Assembly (NCBI GenBank): GCA_030522415.1
Contig: CM060106.1
Span: 26,437,967 to 26,501,966, forward strand
Source of the DNA: Channallabes apus
Lineage: Eukaryota > Chordata > Actinopteri > Siluriformes > Clariidae
Direction of reading: 5' to 3'
DNA: 64,000 nucleotides
The notes beneath the pieces were generated by a model that made no database searches, was not told the DNA's origin, and saw nothing but the letters and a program-made list of their open reading frames with translations. Shown here piece by piece: positions 1-12,900 of the stretch. The translations under genes and the position numbers were made by a program. Position 1 is the stretch's first letter. The number at the start of each line of letters is the position of its first letter.

Positions 1-260
1 GTCGCCACGTCTCATTGGGATGGGACCAGAGCATATTACTTCATCGGACATCGCCTTCGCTAATTTAAACACCTCTGTAAAGTTACTCTTACTAACCTCT
101 GACTGACGAAGGCGTATATCGTTAGCTCCAGCATGTACCACTATCTTAGAGAACCTGTGCTGTCCTAGAGCTCTAAGATTACCTGCTATGTCCGGTGCTC
201 TGGCTCCCGGGATACACCTAACCACTGCCGCTGGCGCCCCTAAAGGTCTAGCTAATGTCA
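1..260 (-). repeat. L2-type LINE ORF1 fragment (SGNH-hydrolase part), inverted copy
   Basis: On the minus strand this stretch closely matches the plus-strand sequence at about 7285-7515. It therefore carries the same piece of an L2/CR1-type LINE ORF1: the esterase-like part with the HAGAND block and the GPIP block. It starts at the window edge, so the element continues outside. It is a partial copy with no independent function visible. Confidence 0.85.
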
Positions 261-655
261 CGTGTCAATGTCAGAATGCATGTTTTTTTTTATATTCTGC
301 AAAATGCAAAATCACTTTACATTAATACTAGCACTTCGATTGATATTAATCCACTCGAAATGCAATTCATTAAGTTAAATTAAGGAATAGTGTAATGTTA
401 AAGGAATGTTTAATAACTGACAAAAAGATAGTCTTTAATAAAATAAAAACTATTCTTTATTGAGCCATAGTGCAAATGAAACATCTCAAACATCAGTATA
501 TATATAAAAGTAAATTACATCTAAACATGAACTACTGTTAGGTACCACGCAACAGCTCAATGCCTCTTGCCCCTATATGAAGGAGACCAAAACATGCCTT
601 CACCTCTGGTTAACAGAAATAAACTGCTGTCATATTTGTTTGACATCAATATTGT
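261..655. other. AT-rich spacer, no gene seen
   Basis: AT-rich sequence between the L2 fragment and the Tc1 remnant. No open frame with recognisable protein similarity, RNA gene or clear repeat boundary was found. Confidence 0.5.
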
Positions 656-1407
656 CCAGGCTGTTCTTTTTTCTTCTGATAAACACTAAAGAAGATATTT
701 TGTAGAATGCTGAAAACCTGTAACCATTGATTTACGCAATCATGCTCTGGGGAGGGGGGGTGCTTCTCATCAGCAGGGACAGGGAAGCTGGTCAGAGTTG
801 ATGGGAAGATGGATGGAGCCAAATACAGGGCAATCTTTGAAGAAAATCTCTTGGAGTATGCAAAAGACTTGAGACTGGGGCGGAGGTTCACCTTCCAGCA
901 GGACAACGACCCTAAACATAAAGCCAGGACAACAATGGAATGGTTTAAAACAAAACATATCCATGTGTTAGAATGGCCCCGTCAAAGTCCAGATCTAAAT
1001 CCAATCGAGAATCTGTGGCAAGATCTGAAAACTGCTGTTCACAAACGCTGTCCATCTTATCTGACTGAGCTGGAGCTGCAAAGAAGAATGGGCGAGGATT
1101 TCAGTCTCTAGATGTGCAAAGCTGGTAGAGACATTCCCTAAAAGACTGGCAGCTGGAATTGCAGCAAAAGTATTACTACAAAGTATTGACTCAGGGGGCT
1201 GAATAATTACACACACCCCACTTTGCAGTTATTTATTTGTAAAAAATGTTTGGAATCCTGTATGATTTTCATTCCACTTCTCACGTGTACACCACTTTGT
1301 ATTGGTCTTTCACGTGGAATTCCAATAAAATTGATTCATGTTTGTGGCTGTAATGTGACAAAATGTAGAAAAATTCAAGGGGGCCGAATACTTTTGCAAG
1401 CCACTGC
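656..1407 (+). mobile_element. Tc1/mariner remnant (3' half with right terminal repeat)
   Basis: This is the right-hand half of a Tc1-like transposon. The reading frame at 809-1111 carries the C-terminal part of a DDE transposase: the second catalytic Asp in FQQDNDPKHKA and the [11 protein letters not shown] block with the last catalytic Glu. The element ends near 1407 in GGCCGAATACTTTTGCAAGC followed by CACTG, the usual outer end of a common fish Tc1 family. The N-terminal DNA-binding half and the left terminal repeat are absent, so it cannot move by itself. Confidence 0.85.
809..1111 (+). pseudogene. Tc1 transposase, C-terminal fragment
   Basis: About 100 residues of the catalytic domain of a Tc1-type transposase. 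It starts in the strand leading to the second Asp (QDNDPKH, about residue 32) and passes through the DLNPIENLW block (about residue 63). The frame then shifts: the usual C-terminal helix continues in another frame to about 1210, before the terminal repeat. The N-terminal helix-turn-helix region and the first catalytic Asp are missing. It is a dead transposon gene. Confidence 0.85.
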
Positions 1408-1952
1408 AAGTATAATAATATCAAGTCATCGTTCAGCATCACCTGTGACCCCTTCTCTCTCCATCACTGTCTGATATACAGCACAGGTGTTTAGGTTCTG
1501 TCACCTGACAAAACAGGATAAACACATGCCATTTAAACAGCAATCATTTTATTTCACTTTTTCTGAGTCTTAGTGTGCAAACATCGAATCAAATCAAATC
1601 ATTAATGTTTGCCAAGTCAGTGAATGCATTTTAAAAACTATTTGTGTGAAGTGGATTGTCTATTGGTGTCAACTAAATTCTAGCCATATGGCAATATTAG
1701 TGTGTAGCTTATCAATTTCTTTCACAAGACTGATTTCTGACAAACAGTCGTCATTAGATTAGGAGACTGACACGGATCATATATATACTTTTACATTTAG
1801 CTGTTTAGACTATAGCCTGCCCTGCTGTAATGAATGTCAAAGTGGTAAAAAAAACAAAAAACACTAACATTAACTGTTGTCGTTACTTTGATGGATTCAC
1901 TTGAAGTGACTTACACTTTTCTTTGAAAAAAAAGCTCCTTATGTCCAGTTTC

Positions 1953-1986
<34 letters not shown>

Positions 1987-2854
1987 GCTGCCGCCTCCTC
2001 ACATGTATGTCTGTCACCCAACACACCTTCTTGCACGGGGAAAAAAAATCCACTGCATTTGGCGCTGCTTGTATCTGAATGATACATGATCACATGATAG
2101 CAGGGAAAGGCACAGCCAATCAAAATGTTCATATTTGTTTTGGGGGCGGGAGGACTCAAGGAGAGAATGTGATTTATCCCTTTCTGCGTGTCTAGGTTAA
2201 TGTTGACAGAACGATTTTTTAAAGTGGATTAAATTATTGGTGGGGACATGATTTATTGGTAAATACGCCCACCCCTAACACACACAAACCCAGCGATATT
2301 CACACACGTAAGTCGATTTTCACATGCTCGTACATTTTAAACATTCACATTTTTTGCACAGTTGTGAATTGTATATTATGAATATGTATTTTCTTTATGC
2401 ACGTGAACATCGTGTTTTTTGTGTTAATTATTTATGAGACCGATCTGCCTCCATACATTACTACGATCTGCAGCTACCTCCGTCTCCTTAACTTTGCGCA
2501 GGTGTAGGTTGATTCGTCTTGCTCTTCTGTTTCATTAGCGGGTCATGACAGCTGGCGTCTCGCTACTGCCCCCTGCTGTATGTATGAAATGTTGACTTAA
2601 CATGAATCGTTTGTGTTTAGACAGACAACGTATTAGGAATTTGAACGGTCAAGTTGAGACAATTACGTTAACCTTAATGGAAAAAAACATTTTAAAATAA
2701 ACAAATACGATACGAGTATACTGAAAGTAATAGTGCACAACCTCACTTTTTTTTTATTCTCTACTGCATCAGTCCATATCTCCACCAATTCTTGCACCCA
2801 CTGCAATATTAAACACTCTGTAGAATGTACGTTCAATGAGTTGTATAATAGTGA
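1408..2854. other. Intergenic sequence, no gene seen
   Basis: No supported gene. It contains a long T tract at about 1960-1986 and AT-rich sequence, plus a short CpG-containing stretch near 2450-2580. Nothing here could be assigned to a family. Confidence 0.5.
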
Positions 2855-3230
2855 TCAGTTGTCTGACCTTACCTCCAAGCCACAAAAGGTCATCCAACCT
2901 AATGTAGCAGGATTAGCCTGACTAAAACAGGGTATACACTTTGTAGTGCCTGATTTGCAAATATATATAAAATATATATTTTTTAAAAAGTTACTTGCAT
3001 ACAGACCATACCAATCCTGCAACTGTCTAAAGGATGCAAACGTGCCACTTATGAACAGGTTTACAATATTCTGAACACCTAACTCCTTCCACTGGGTAAA
3101 AGCAGAATCCATAATAGAAGGGATAAATGATGGGTTCCCACTGATGAGTAAGAGAAAAGACAGTGACAATTTCAAATATGAACTGCACTATGAATTATAC
3201 AGGGTTTAAAAAAATTATTATTATTTTTTT
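2855..3230 (-). repeat. L1/Tx1-type LINE fragment (C-terminal RT-side)
   Basis: The minus-strand frame encodes a block resembling the stretch after the reverse transcriptase in fish L1/Tx1-type LINEs: SGNPSFIPS, then a FTQWKELGV segment and FASFRQLQ. Only about 100 residues remain. It lies downstream of the atlastin 3' end and is unrelated to it. Confidence 0.55.
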
Positions 3231-3694
3231 TTTACAACACACTTCCTGTCACTTATAAAACTAACCAGCAGGGGTCACTAAAACTAATTGAACTACAATT
3301 GGCAGGGCCAGAACAGTTTATTTTTCCTTTTTTGTTGTTGAGAACATACAGTATCATTACAGCTCGTGGTAAATCTGATATGCTTGGCAATACAGTTTAA
3401 GTTGAAATATTTGATACGAACATCACAGATTGACAAAAATAGAAAACATTTTAAAAGTCACACTGTAAGAGATCAGAAGTACACCGGTGGCGAAACAAGT
3501 TGATTAAAAGAAACAATATTCCACAGTAATGTGAACGCAGGATTTGGTTTCAATACCAAAAGAGAACAAAGAAACTGATCACACAGAAAATGAACCAATA
3601 ACCCACCTGGTCGATGACGCTTTGAGATGCGCCCAGGTGCACAGACACACCAGAGCCATAATCACCCATATTCATATTAAACAGCATTGACAGT

Positions 3695-3700
3695 TTTATT
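3695..3700 (-). terminator. atl2: AATAAA polyadenylation signal overlapping the atl2 stop codon
   Basis: On the minus strand the last codons read TCT AAA TAA AAC, so the stop TAA lies inside AATAAA. If used, cleavage would fall about 10-30 bases downstream and leave almost no 3' UTR. Function is inferred from the motif only. Confidence 0.5.
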
Positions 3701-3983
3701 TAGACCTCATACATTTATACAATATTACACACAGTGCAACCGTGAGGGCAAAAAGTGTAGCTGGCGTGCGCACTGCATAGGAGTTCTTTCCATTATTGTA
3801 CTTGACGTAGCTGGTGTAAGCCTCGTCCAGCTCAGTCTCCAGCTGCTCCTGGTAGCGCTGACTGAACTCCTCGCCTCCCATCTTCTTAATGGTGCGGAAC
3901 TGCTGGATGGATCTCCGCTTTAGCTCAGTGTGTCTGCGCTCCAGTTCAGCTGGGGCAATGTAGGGCTCGTCTCCACCGCACAC
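3696..3983 (-). CDS. atl2: atl2 exon 12 (terminal, truncates membrane hairpin)
   Basis: Starts [18 protein letters not shown] after ctgcag and keeps the [17 protein letters not shown] helix and [13 protein letters not shown], where the membrane hairpin begins. In other atlastins about 120-140 further residues follow, including two membrane helices and the tail. Here the frame reads only [17 protein letters not shown] and stops. Homology to the family ends about ten residues after RTPATLF. A 17-residue hydrophobic stretch remains, which might still anchor the protein as a single segment. Confidence 0.88.
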   Translation of the reverse strand: MCGGDEPYIAPAELERRHTELKRRSIQQFRTIKKMGGEEFSQRYQEQLETELDEAYTSYVKYNNGKNSYAVRTPATLFALTVALCVILYKCMRSK

Positions 3984-6900
3984 CTGCAGCACACAGGGTA
4001 CAAATTGTCAAGCTGAGCAACTTGCATGATGCGAATGTTTATAAAAAAAAAAAAAAAAAAAACATTAACACAATAACACACTGCAGTTCTATGTTATATG
4101 CGGTACATAAACTGTACACTAGAATAGGTTGTCTAAGAGAAGTCAAATAAAATTGATGTCTCCACTCCCAACTATCGGACATCCAACATACTGTAAATGC
4201 AGAAGTGTCACATTTACCAATTAATTTGTACATTAAAAACATTATGTAAATTTCCCAGTCCCACTTAAAGTAACTAAACTTCCTATATGCTACTGCATCT
4301 GGTGGAACCTCTTAGAAATAATCTGAAACAATTCATACCCCCAGTATTTTGTAGTGCAAAATTTTATTTTAGACAATAAAATTTTTATTTTTGAATTTCA
4401 ATTCGCAGTTCATTTACCTGTTCCATGCTATTGATGTAAGTCTCCTTTGCTACTGCAACAAGGTTTTTAGCTTCAGCTGTTGGTGCCTTAAAAAAAAAAA
4501 AAAAAAAAAAATTATATATATATATATAAATTTATTTTTTTAAAGCAAATTGATAGTTATTTTTAAGTTACAGATCAGACAGCTGGTCCACTGTGCTGTA
4601 ATGAAAATTACCTTGAATATGGACCTTGGATGTGGTAGCTCTTCTTCTTGATATATTTTCATGTAGTCCTGGAAAAGAACAGTGGTATGACAGAGCTAAC
4701 TCCAATTTATTCAATATAAATCAAGTCCATAATGAAGAGGGACTCTTACTTTGAAATACTGTACAAGATCTTTACATGTGACTTTAGAACCACTGATTTC
4801 TTTCTCCACCAAGTTCTCTGGAGCCAACAGCACTGGGATGAGACTCTCTAACTCCTTTTTAAAATCAGGATCAATGTCTGTACGTGTGGGAAGATGAAGG
4901 AGGAGGACAAATATTTATAAACTTTAATTAATTCAATTCCAAAAAGGCATCTCGCAAATAATAATGCAGAATAAGCAATACAAGCAAAGAGACGCATACA
5001 ACAGCTGAAGAAAACTGTATAAAAACCAAAAAACTTGCTTTTAAAGCAGAAAGGTCACTTTCCTCTTTAAACACTACTACTATTCAGCCTCTAGAGGGCA
5101 GATGACTCATACCTTTCAACCTGCCATCAAAATGGGGGTTTGTGGCAACCCTGAGGCCAGGGTGAGGCAACAGGAAGCAGCTGATGTTGGAGAAACAGGA
5201 GTGAATGTGCTTCCGGACATCCTGAAGCTCCTCGTGTTGGTTCGGCTTCACCTAAGAGCACATCAAAGATAATAGACCAGTTCAGGGCCATTATACACAT
5301 TCACAAATATCCACAGTAGATGGAACATTTGATCACTAGCATTAGTGTCTGTCTGAGAAATGCTTATATCGAACCAATCATCCTGTTCAAGACTGAAATG
5401 TAAACATGCTCCTTAAGGGTACTTCAGTAAAAAGCAGGGAGTCCTCCATCTCCAAAGCTCACACTTCTAAAATTACAAACATGCTACTTAATGCTTGATA
5501 AGCAAGTACAGATGATCCACTTACTTGCAGCCTTTTCTCTAAAAATTCTTTTCCTCCTTCCAGGCCATATGCATGTTCAGACGGGTAACTCCAGTCTCTT
5601 ATAAGAAACATTAACGACTAGATACAAAAGAAATAGTCAAGTAAAAAAAAAAAAAGAACTTAATATAAGGAGAAGTATTAATAGGTTCTAGGTAGACTTT
5701 ACAGTACAACATACCTGAAATGGTTTCAGGTACATTTCCTTCATAGCAAGTCTTCCATATTCTATAAAAACCTACAATAGGGAAAACAGTGATGGATCAA
5801 TATATTGCTGTACATCATTAATATCCAAAGCAGTAAACATTCCTCCACCATACCCCCCCCCCCTCTGTGCTGGTAAAATCATGTGAAAAACCAAAAGCAA
5901 GACTAACCTGTAAATGTTGAAGATCATTCTCTTGCACATTCTGAGATAAATTATAAACCTATAAATGGAACAATTAAACATGAAGAATCTGGTCAACTGT
6001 ACTGTTTTCCAACAAAATTATTAAGTGTATATTACAAGTTAAGAAACTTAAAATTAGCACACAAGATGCCTGGTTGATTCTAAATGCAAGTGCAAAACAC
6101 CATCTCATTTATGGAAAATAAAGGTTTACATCTGGATATTATTCAACAAAAAGTTTCTCCTTTAAAAAAACTTTTTTTAAATGTACTTCTAGTGTAGATT
6201 GTAGTATGCCCTTTTCACTGAAGATATTCTGTCCTAAAAGCAGATAAAGTAAACCTGAACAGAGCTGGTCATGGTACTGAGGGCGGAGAGGGCGGCACAG
6301 TCTTTGATGCTGAACTGGCTGTCGAAGGCTGCCTGCGTGTCCATGAGAAGCACAGCCACCTGCAGAGACGTACATGGCCATAAGGGAATAGACATAGAAG
6401 AGGCTCGAGTATGCCAAGACATCAGTCCAATCCTGAAAATAAGCATCTTATCAAATGTTTCCTCTCAACACATGCAACTTTAATATAGTGGTTCTCAAAC
6501 GTTTTGCAGTAGTACCACTGCTCTGCACATTTTCTCCTGATCTACCAGACCCACTTCAATAAAGAAAAGGCTGTTAATCGGTTTGCAATTTAAAGCATGT
6601 GTGCTGTGAGCTGAGAAAGCACTGAAACGGCTCAGCCCAGAGTTGTCTTAGGTTAAAATCCAACCAGAACTGTTTTACTTATCGTAAAAAGCACTAGCTA
6701 ACTGAACTGCAAAATATTCTGGAATTAGATTATGCCTACATAAACATACACCACTCACAGCAGCAGCAATAGACCGACCCGCATACAGGTGCAGGAAGTA
6801 AACATGTAGCTGGCCAAGGCTTTATATTCCCAAATGTGTGTGAACTGCCAATCACACCCGTATGTGCTTTCTGAACCTCATATTCCAAATTTAGTCCACT

Positions 6901-9900
6901 GTTGCTGTTCTAACATTCACTCTTCTGTGTGTTAGACACAGAGTGAAAATCTGGGGTCTAGTTGGTGTTTCAGTTCATCCCTAAGGAGATAAGGGGAACT
7001 GAGGTCATACTGGGTGTATCTTCTACACCCAGATAACGAATTGTACGGATTACTCGTGGATGAGTCTGCTAAATCTGCCCTCACAGCGGGGTGAGTGAGT
7101 GACGACTTGGCGGCATACTCATTCAGCCGAAGCTAACGCTAAGGCTAGCCCACCGGAGCACTCCTCTGCGCTTCACGTGTCCAACAGGTTTGCTCTCCTC
7201 AGTGATGCATCCTCTGAGAAACCTGAAAGAGCTCCGGTGATAGGAGACTCTATAATGAGGTACGTGAAATTAGCTAGACCTTTAGGAGCGCCAGCGCGTT
7301 GGTGTATCCCGGGAGCCAGAGCACCGGACATGGCAGGTAATCTTAGGGTTCTAGGACAGCACAGGTTCTCAAAGATAGTGGTACATGCTGGAGCGAACGA
7401 TATACTCCTTCGTCAGTCAGAGGTTAGCAAGGGTAACTTTACAGAGGTGTTTAAATTAGCGAAGGCGATGTCCGATGAAGTAGTATGCTCTGGTCCCATC
7501 CCAATGAGACGTGGCGACATACTGTAGCTTACAGCAGGTTATGGTCGCTGAACTGCTGGATGTCCAGGTGGTGCTCCGAAAATAATATGGGCTTCATTAG
7601 ATAATTGGAAGACCTTTGAGGGGAAAGCTGGCCTGTTAGGGCGGGACGGTGTCCATCCCACTCGAGAAGGTGCTGATCTCATTTCCTGTAGTATAGCACA
7701 TAGTCTCAGTAGAGGTCTAGTTAATCGGTGACAATCCAGAGCCCAGGGAGCAGAGAGACTACCAACTGTGTGTTAGCTGCATAGAGTCGTCACTCAGGGT
7801 TCAACATATTGAGACTGTCTGTTCCGAACTAAGCAAAAATATTGAAAGACTCTATTATAAGAAAAAACTAAAAGTCTGTTAGTAATTTAACAGATACCAC
7901 AAACTTAGATCACACTGAATGCGTAGCCAGCACCTCTGATCTGAAGCTAGGACTGTTAAATATTAGATCTCTCGCATCAAAAGCAGTTATTGTTAATGTT
8001 ATCACGGATCCGGAGTTAGACTCCGTTTAATCCAGGTTTCTGTTAAACAGAGTGAGTATGCAGCTTTAAATTAAGCTAGGGTTAGGGTTAGAATTTGTCT
8101 ACAGAAATGACTAGGTTTGAGAGGAAACTGCAAAGTGTGAAATGCTAGAGATTTTAATATTCACTTAAATGCTGTTCTCAGAGGGTCTTCTGGATTTTAT
8201 GTCCATACTGGACTCAGGAGTAAATCAGTGTGTAGTAGAACCAATTCAAAGCAGGTCACACTTAGATTTTATATTTTTCGGATTAAATATAAGAAATTTA
8301 TTCACAATTCCACTGTCTGAAGTTCTCAGATCACCATCTTGTCTCAATTAAAGTGCGTCACAGTAATGTACGCTCAGCGTCGCACTACCGTATTAAACAT
8401 ACAGTCACATCAACTACTGTACCACACAGAGCTTTCAGTAATCTCCCAGAGTTATCAACTTTGATTGGATCAACGTCTGACCCCACAGAACTCGATCAGG
8501 CAACTGAATATTTAGGAGTTGACGTTCCGTTATACCTTAGATAATGTAGCTCCAGTTAAAAGAAAAATTAGAGATAAGAAACTCGCTTCCTGGTATAACG
8601 ACCACACACGCACTTTAAAACAGACCGCTCGGAAATTAGAACGTAAATGACTTCAAACTAAATTGTTAGTATTTCAAATAGCATGGAAGGTGAGCATCCT
8701 GAAATATAGAAAAGCTCTTAGTGTAGCCAGATCAACGCATCTCTCCACTCTTATAGAAAATAATAATAATCCTAGATTTTTATTTAATACCGTAGCCAAA
8801 TTAACTAGAAATAAGACCACTACAGAAATCTCCACAACATCATGCAACAGTGAGGACTTCATGAACTATAAATAAAACTATACCTAATAAAATTGTAAAT
8901 ATTAGGTATAAAATTGAGGCTTTGAAACCGGACAACGCAATTGATGCAGATGTTAAACTAACCAGGTCAGATTGTAACCTAGAATGCTTTACTCCCCTTG
9001 AACAGAATGAACAAATTTTGCTCATTTCTTCTGCAAATTCATCAACCTGTATATTGTGGCGCTTTTCCACTGCATAGTACGGCACGACACGGTTCAGTTC
9101 AACTCACTTTTGGGGGGTTTTCCACTGGGAAGAGTACCTGGTCCTTTTTTTAGTACCACCTCAGCTGAGGTTCCAAGCGCGCCGAACCGTTACCAAAACG
9201 TGACGTGTAAACTCCGCTGGTCACTGATTGGCCGGAGAAAATAGTCATTACTGCATCACTGAACTTGCGACACGAGACAGAACCGCTATATTTAGAACAG
9301 CCAAAAAAGGATCAGACGCACCTTTTTGTATTAACCAAAAATTCTTTGGCTGCCAGCAGCCTCTTTTGAAACAAACTCCTTCGTCTCGCTGTTAACATCC
9401 ACATGCCGAGAATGAAGAACACCATGCCGTCGATATGCTCCATTGTTGTGTGTTTGTGGCGCGTTTACGATGAGGTCACGGCAGTAGAGGCGCCGCAACT
9501 ATAACGACACGTGAATAATCCCGCTCACTCTAAAGCGTTACTAAACTGCAGTGGAGGCGCAAACCGAGCCAAACCGAAGTGAGCTGTACTATGCAATGGA
9601 AAAGAGGCATTAGATCAGTTGAGAATAATTAATTCTTCCCTCAGCATTGGGTATGTTCCAAAATCTTTTAAATTAGCAGTTATTAAAACGATAATTAAGA
9701 AACCTGACGTCGACACCTGTCAGCCTGTAATTGGACAGCTAATATCAAACACCCCCTTTGTCGCAAAGATTCTGGAAAAGCCTAAATGTTCTCTCTCCTC
9801 TTCTGCTCTACCCTCTCCTGTTCCCTCTCTCCCCCTCTCGAGCTACACATGTTGTTCCTGAGCTGCCAGTGATCCAGACTCCCTCTGCCCCTCTCCGACC

Positions 9901-12900
9901 TTCCTGGTGACTGATGTAGGAAACTATAGAGCAACTGTAGCCAAGTCCTCAAGAGAAACAGGGGTCAACAAGTCTACCTGGAATCCATATTAACATCAAT
10001 TAACTTCAACTGTTGTAGCTGAACTGCCTATCACCTAACACGCAGTATGACTGCAGATCAATTCCTGCTCTGTTTCATGCAGATGAGGATGGGTTCCCTG
10101 TTGAGTCTGGTTCCTCTCAAGGTTTCTCCTATTGCCATCTGAGTTTTTCCCTTGCCACTGTCGCCCTCGGCTTGCTCACCAGGGACTATGATCATTCTGA
10201 TTCATACACATTCCATACAAACTTAAATAATTATTTTGATTGTGTAAAGCTGCTTTTGCGACAATTGTTGAAAGTGCTATACAGAAAACTGAATTGAATT
10301 AAATCTGTAGTTTTTTTGTTGTTCTAGCAGTGTAGATCTTGGCTCAGGTGTTCACATGGGCCATAACACACCCATACAGTTGTTCTCAAAATTATTTATA
10401 ACCTTGGTATTTTTAAAGTGCCCCTATTATGCCATTTTAAAGGTTGCTAATGAGTCTCTTAAAACAGATTTACATGTATGCAAGGTCAAAAAACACTTTA
10501 GTTTTCTCCAAAAATAGATAAAATTTGACCCCATTTCTAAATGATTCGTAAACGACTCGTGTGAAGCAGTTTGAAGATTCAGTCTGTCTAAACTCCTCCT
10601 TTCCGTGAGCCCCCACCGCTGTGATTGGTCAGATGGCGCGGCCCATTATGATCGGTCTACCGCTACAGCGTGTGTCGGAAAACGAAATGCCCATTACCAT
10701 AACTGAACGATGGCTCTGGAGACCCGTCAATACATAGTTACCTTGTAACGACCAGTTACAAATTTTATATTAACTGTGGCTACAAAAATCAAGGAGGTCT
10801 TTTATCTGTGTCAGTGTTGTGTTAAAAGGCCGGTGAGCAAAACGGACAAACAAATAGATAAAGCAACCGTATTATACAAAACTAAATAAAGTAAAAGAAA
10901 AAGGTGCACCAGAACCAAACAGATATAAACAATATTTACAAACTACATATAATAAACGGTATGTGTACGCGAGTGAGTGGAAAATGTCAGAAGTCCGTGT
11001 TTATTGCATGCGTGTTATCCGGGTATGGTCCGGTCTCACCGGGGTTAATGAAGTCCGGGAGGCCGATGACGGAGGGTGAGAAGTCCGGGGAATATGTCCA
11101 GTCAAAGATAATCCGGTTTAAAAAAAAAAAATTTAATAAAATAAATCTTCGAAAGAAAATGATCCACAGCAATCTCTCCTTCTCTCGTCCAAACAAATAA
11201 CGCCAGCGCTGGTCCACCATTACTACTCCTCGCCCCCCCATCCCCTCTCTTTCCCGGCTGTTTTTTTGAAGGCAGGTCAGGGAAAAGCCACTTCGTGAGT
11301 GTTAAGTTCAGTTTTGGTGAAGCGTGGAGAATAAACAGTTAAAAAGGATTGTGTGCTCTCATTTCTTATTGTTTTTTTTTTATTACAAAGTGTTAAGCGA
11401 ACCCGGCATGAATGCTCGGTCACATTAACAAGAGTGTGGTAACAATTGTAAGATGGCGGGCAAGTTGTTCGTGAGACATGGGCAGACATTATGCAAATAT
11501 GTTACGGAGTGATGTAGATTTGCTAACGACTCGTTTAGGCGAATGTGAGCAGACTTTTTTTAATAGACAAAAACTTCATTTATCGTGCACCGTCAGTGTC
11601 ACAGATAGTGCAGATAGTTTATGTTCACATACAGCTACAGTGGTCACCTAATCGGAGCGTCGTATTTACCGTCGTCGCCGCATTTCGGCATGTGCATTTG
11701 CTGGCTTTGACCACTGAGTGGCGCTATATAACTACAGACTGACGCCTCATGCCTTAGTTCATTCTCTGCCGCATTAATGAGACGCGTTCCATTAAATAAT
11801 ACACGTAGTAGCCGATAACATCAAGTGAAACACTGTAGTTGACCGAATTCATAATCACAGTACTAAAATTACAGTACAAATATAGAATTCAAATTAAATC
11901 AAATCTTAAAATCTAAAGGCTCACTGTGTTAATATTTATTGTGCTTAAATTTGATCTTATCACGTGTAATTAGAAAAGAAGTGTGTAGGGTTTTATTTAA
12001 ATATAAATTTCTAAACCAATAAGATCAAATAACACCAAGTTATTATTATAACAGGCTTACTTCGTCACTTATCTAGAGCTTGCTTTCAAAGAAGTAGAGT
12101 GGCTTATTATTGTCTCTGGGGTGCATTGTCTCCAAGTGCCCGCTTGGTGTAGCGGTTCGAGCGCTCGGCCAGAGATCTACAAAGTGCCGGTTCGAAACCT
12201 GAGTGATGTTTTGAAATTGTTTTATTTTAAAACTAAATAAAATGTTTTAAGTGCGCTTAAGGTAGAGTCTTATAAAGGCTATGTAGACTTATCTAGTTTT
12301 ATTATATATTTTTTGCACATTAATCTGAGTCCTTATCTGTTAGATCTGTTTAGTGTTTTTTTTTTTTTTCTGCCGGCACGAATACGTGGCTCCATCCCTT
12401 TCCCGCCTATTCAGGGAGCCTACGGAGTGAGCGTAAGTCCACGGCGTTTCACGCGGGTGACCCGGGTTCGATCCCTGCGTGATACGGTTTAAAAAAAAAT
12501 AATTTTAATTATAGCAAAATAAAAATAAAACAAAATAAAATGTTTTACACCAAGCGGGCACTTAGAGACAATGCACCCCAGAGACAATAATAAGCCACTC
12601 TACTTCTTTGAAAGCAAGCTCTAGATAAGTGACGAAGTAAGCCTGTTATAATAATAACTTGGTGTTATTTGATCTTATTGGTTTAGAAATTTATACTTAA
12701 ATAAATAGTAAACTTGGCCGATTTCGTTATAATTTTGTTTGATGAGTGGGGCTTGAAAATTCTCTTGAAAAATATGGTCATTTATTTCAGTTAATAAATC
12801 TACTATAAATTTTTTTTTACTCATTATTGTACAGTACACATCAATAGCTCTGGTTCAGATTTTTCATGTTTGTTGTGGAAATTACCATCACTGTTGTATT

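Larger units (their letters stand above)
7099..10307 (+). mobile_element. Decayed L2-type LINE inside atl2 intron 3, with nested MITE
   Basis: A plus-strand L2/CR1-type LINE, opposite in direction to the host gene. In order: SGNH-hydrolase ORF1 (7099-7735), endonuclease remnants (about 7900-8400), the linker before the reverse transcriptase (8550-9050), a 550-bp MITE (9056-9606), a short RT piece (9609-9780), a deletion, and the typical 3' UTR (9840-10307) ending in a TGAATTGAATT-type repeat. It matches the copy at 61692-64000 base by base over long stretches but has many stops, frameshifts and deletions. Confidence 0.88.

Noticed and set aside
6139..6483. Frames around 6139-6483 as separate genes
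   Set aside because: Shadows and intron extensions of atl2 exon 4.
12147..12215. Functional tRNA gene
   Set aside because: Has A- and B-box-like sequence, but I could not form a proper acceptor stem or anticodon arm.
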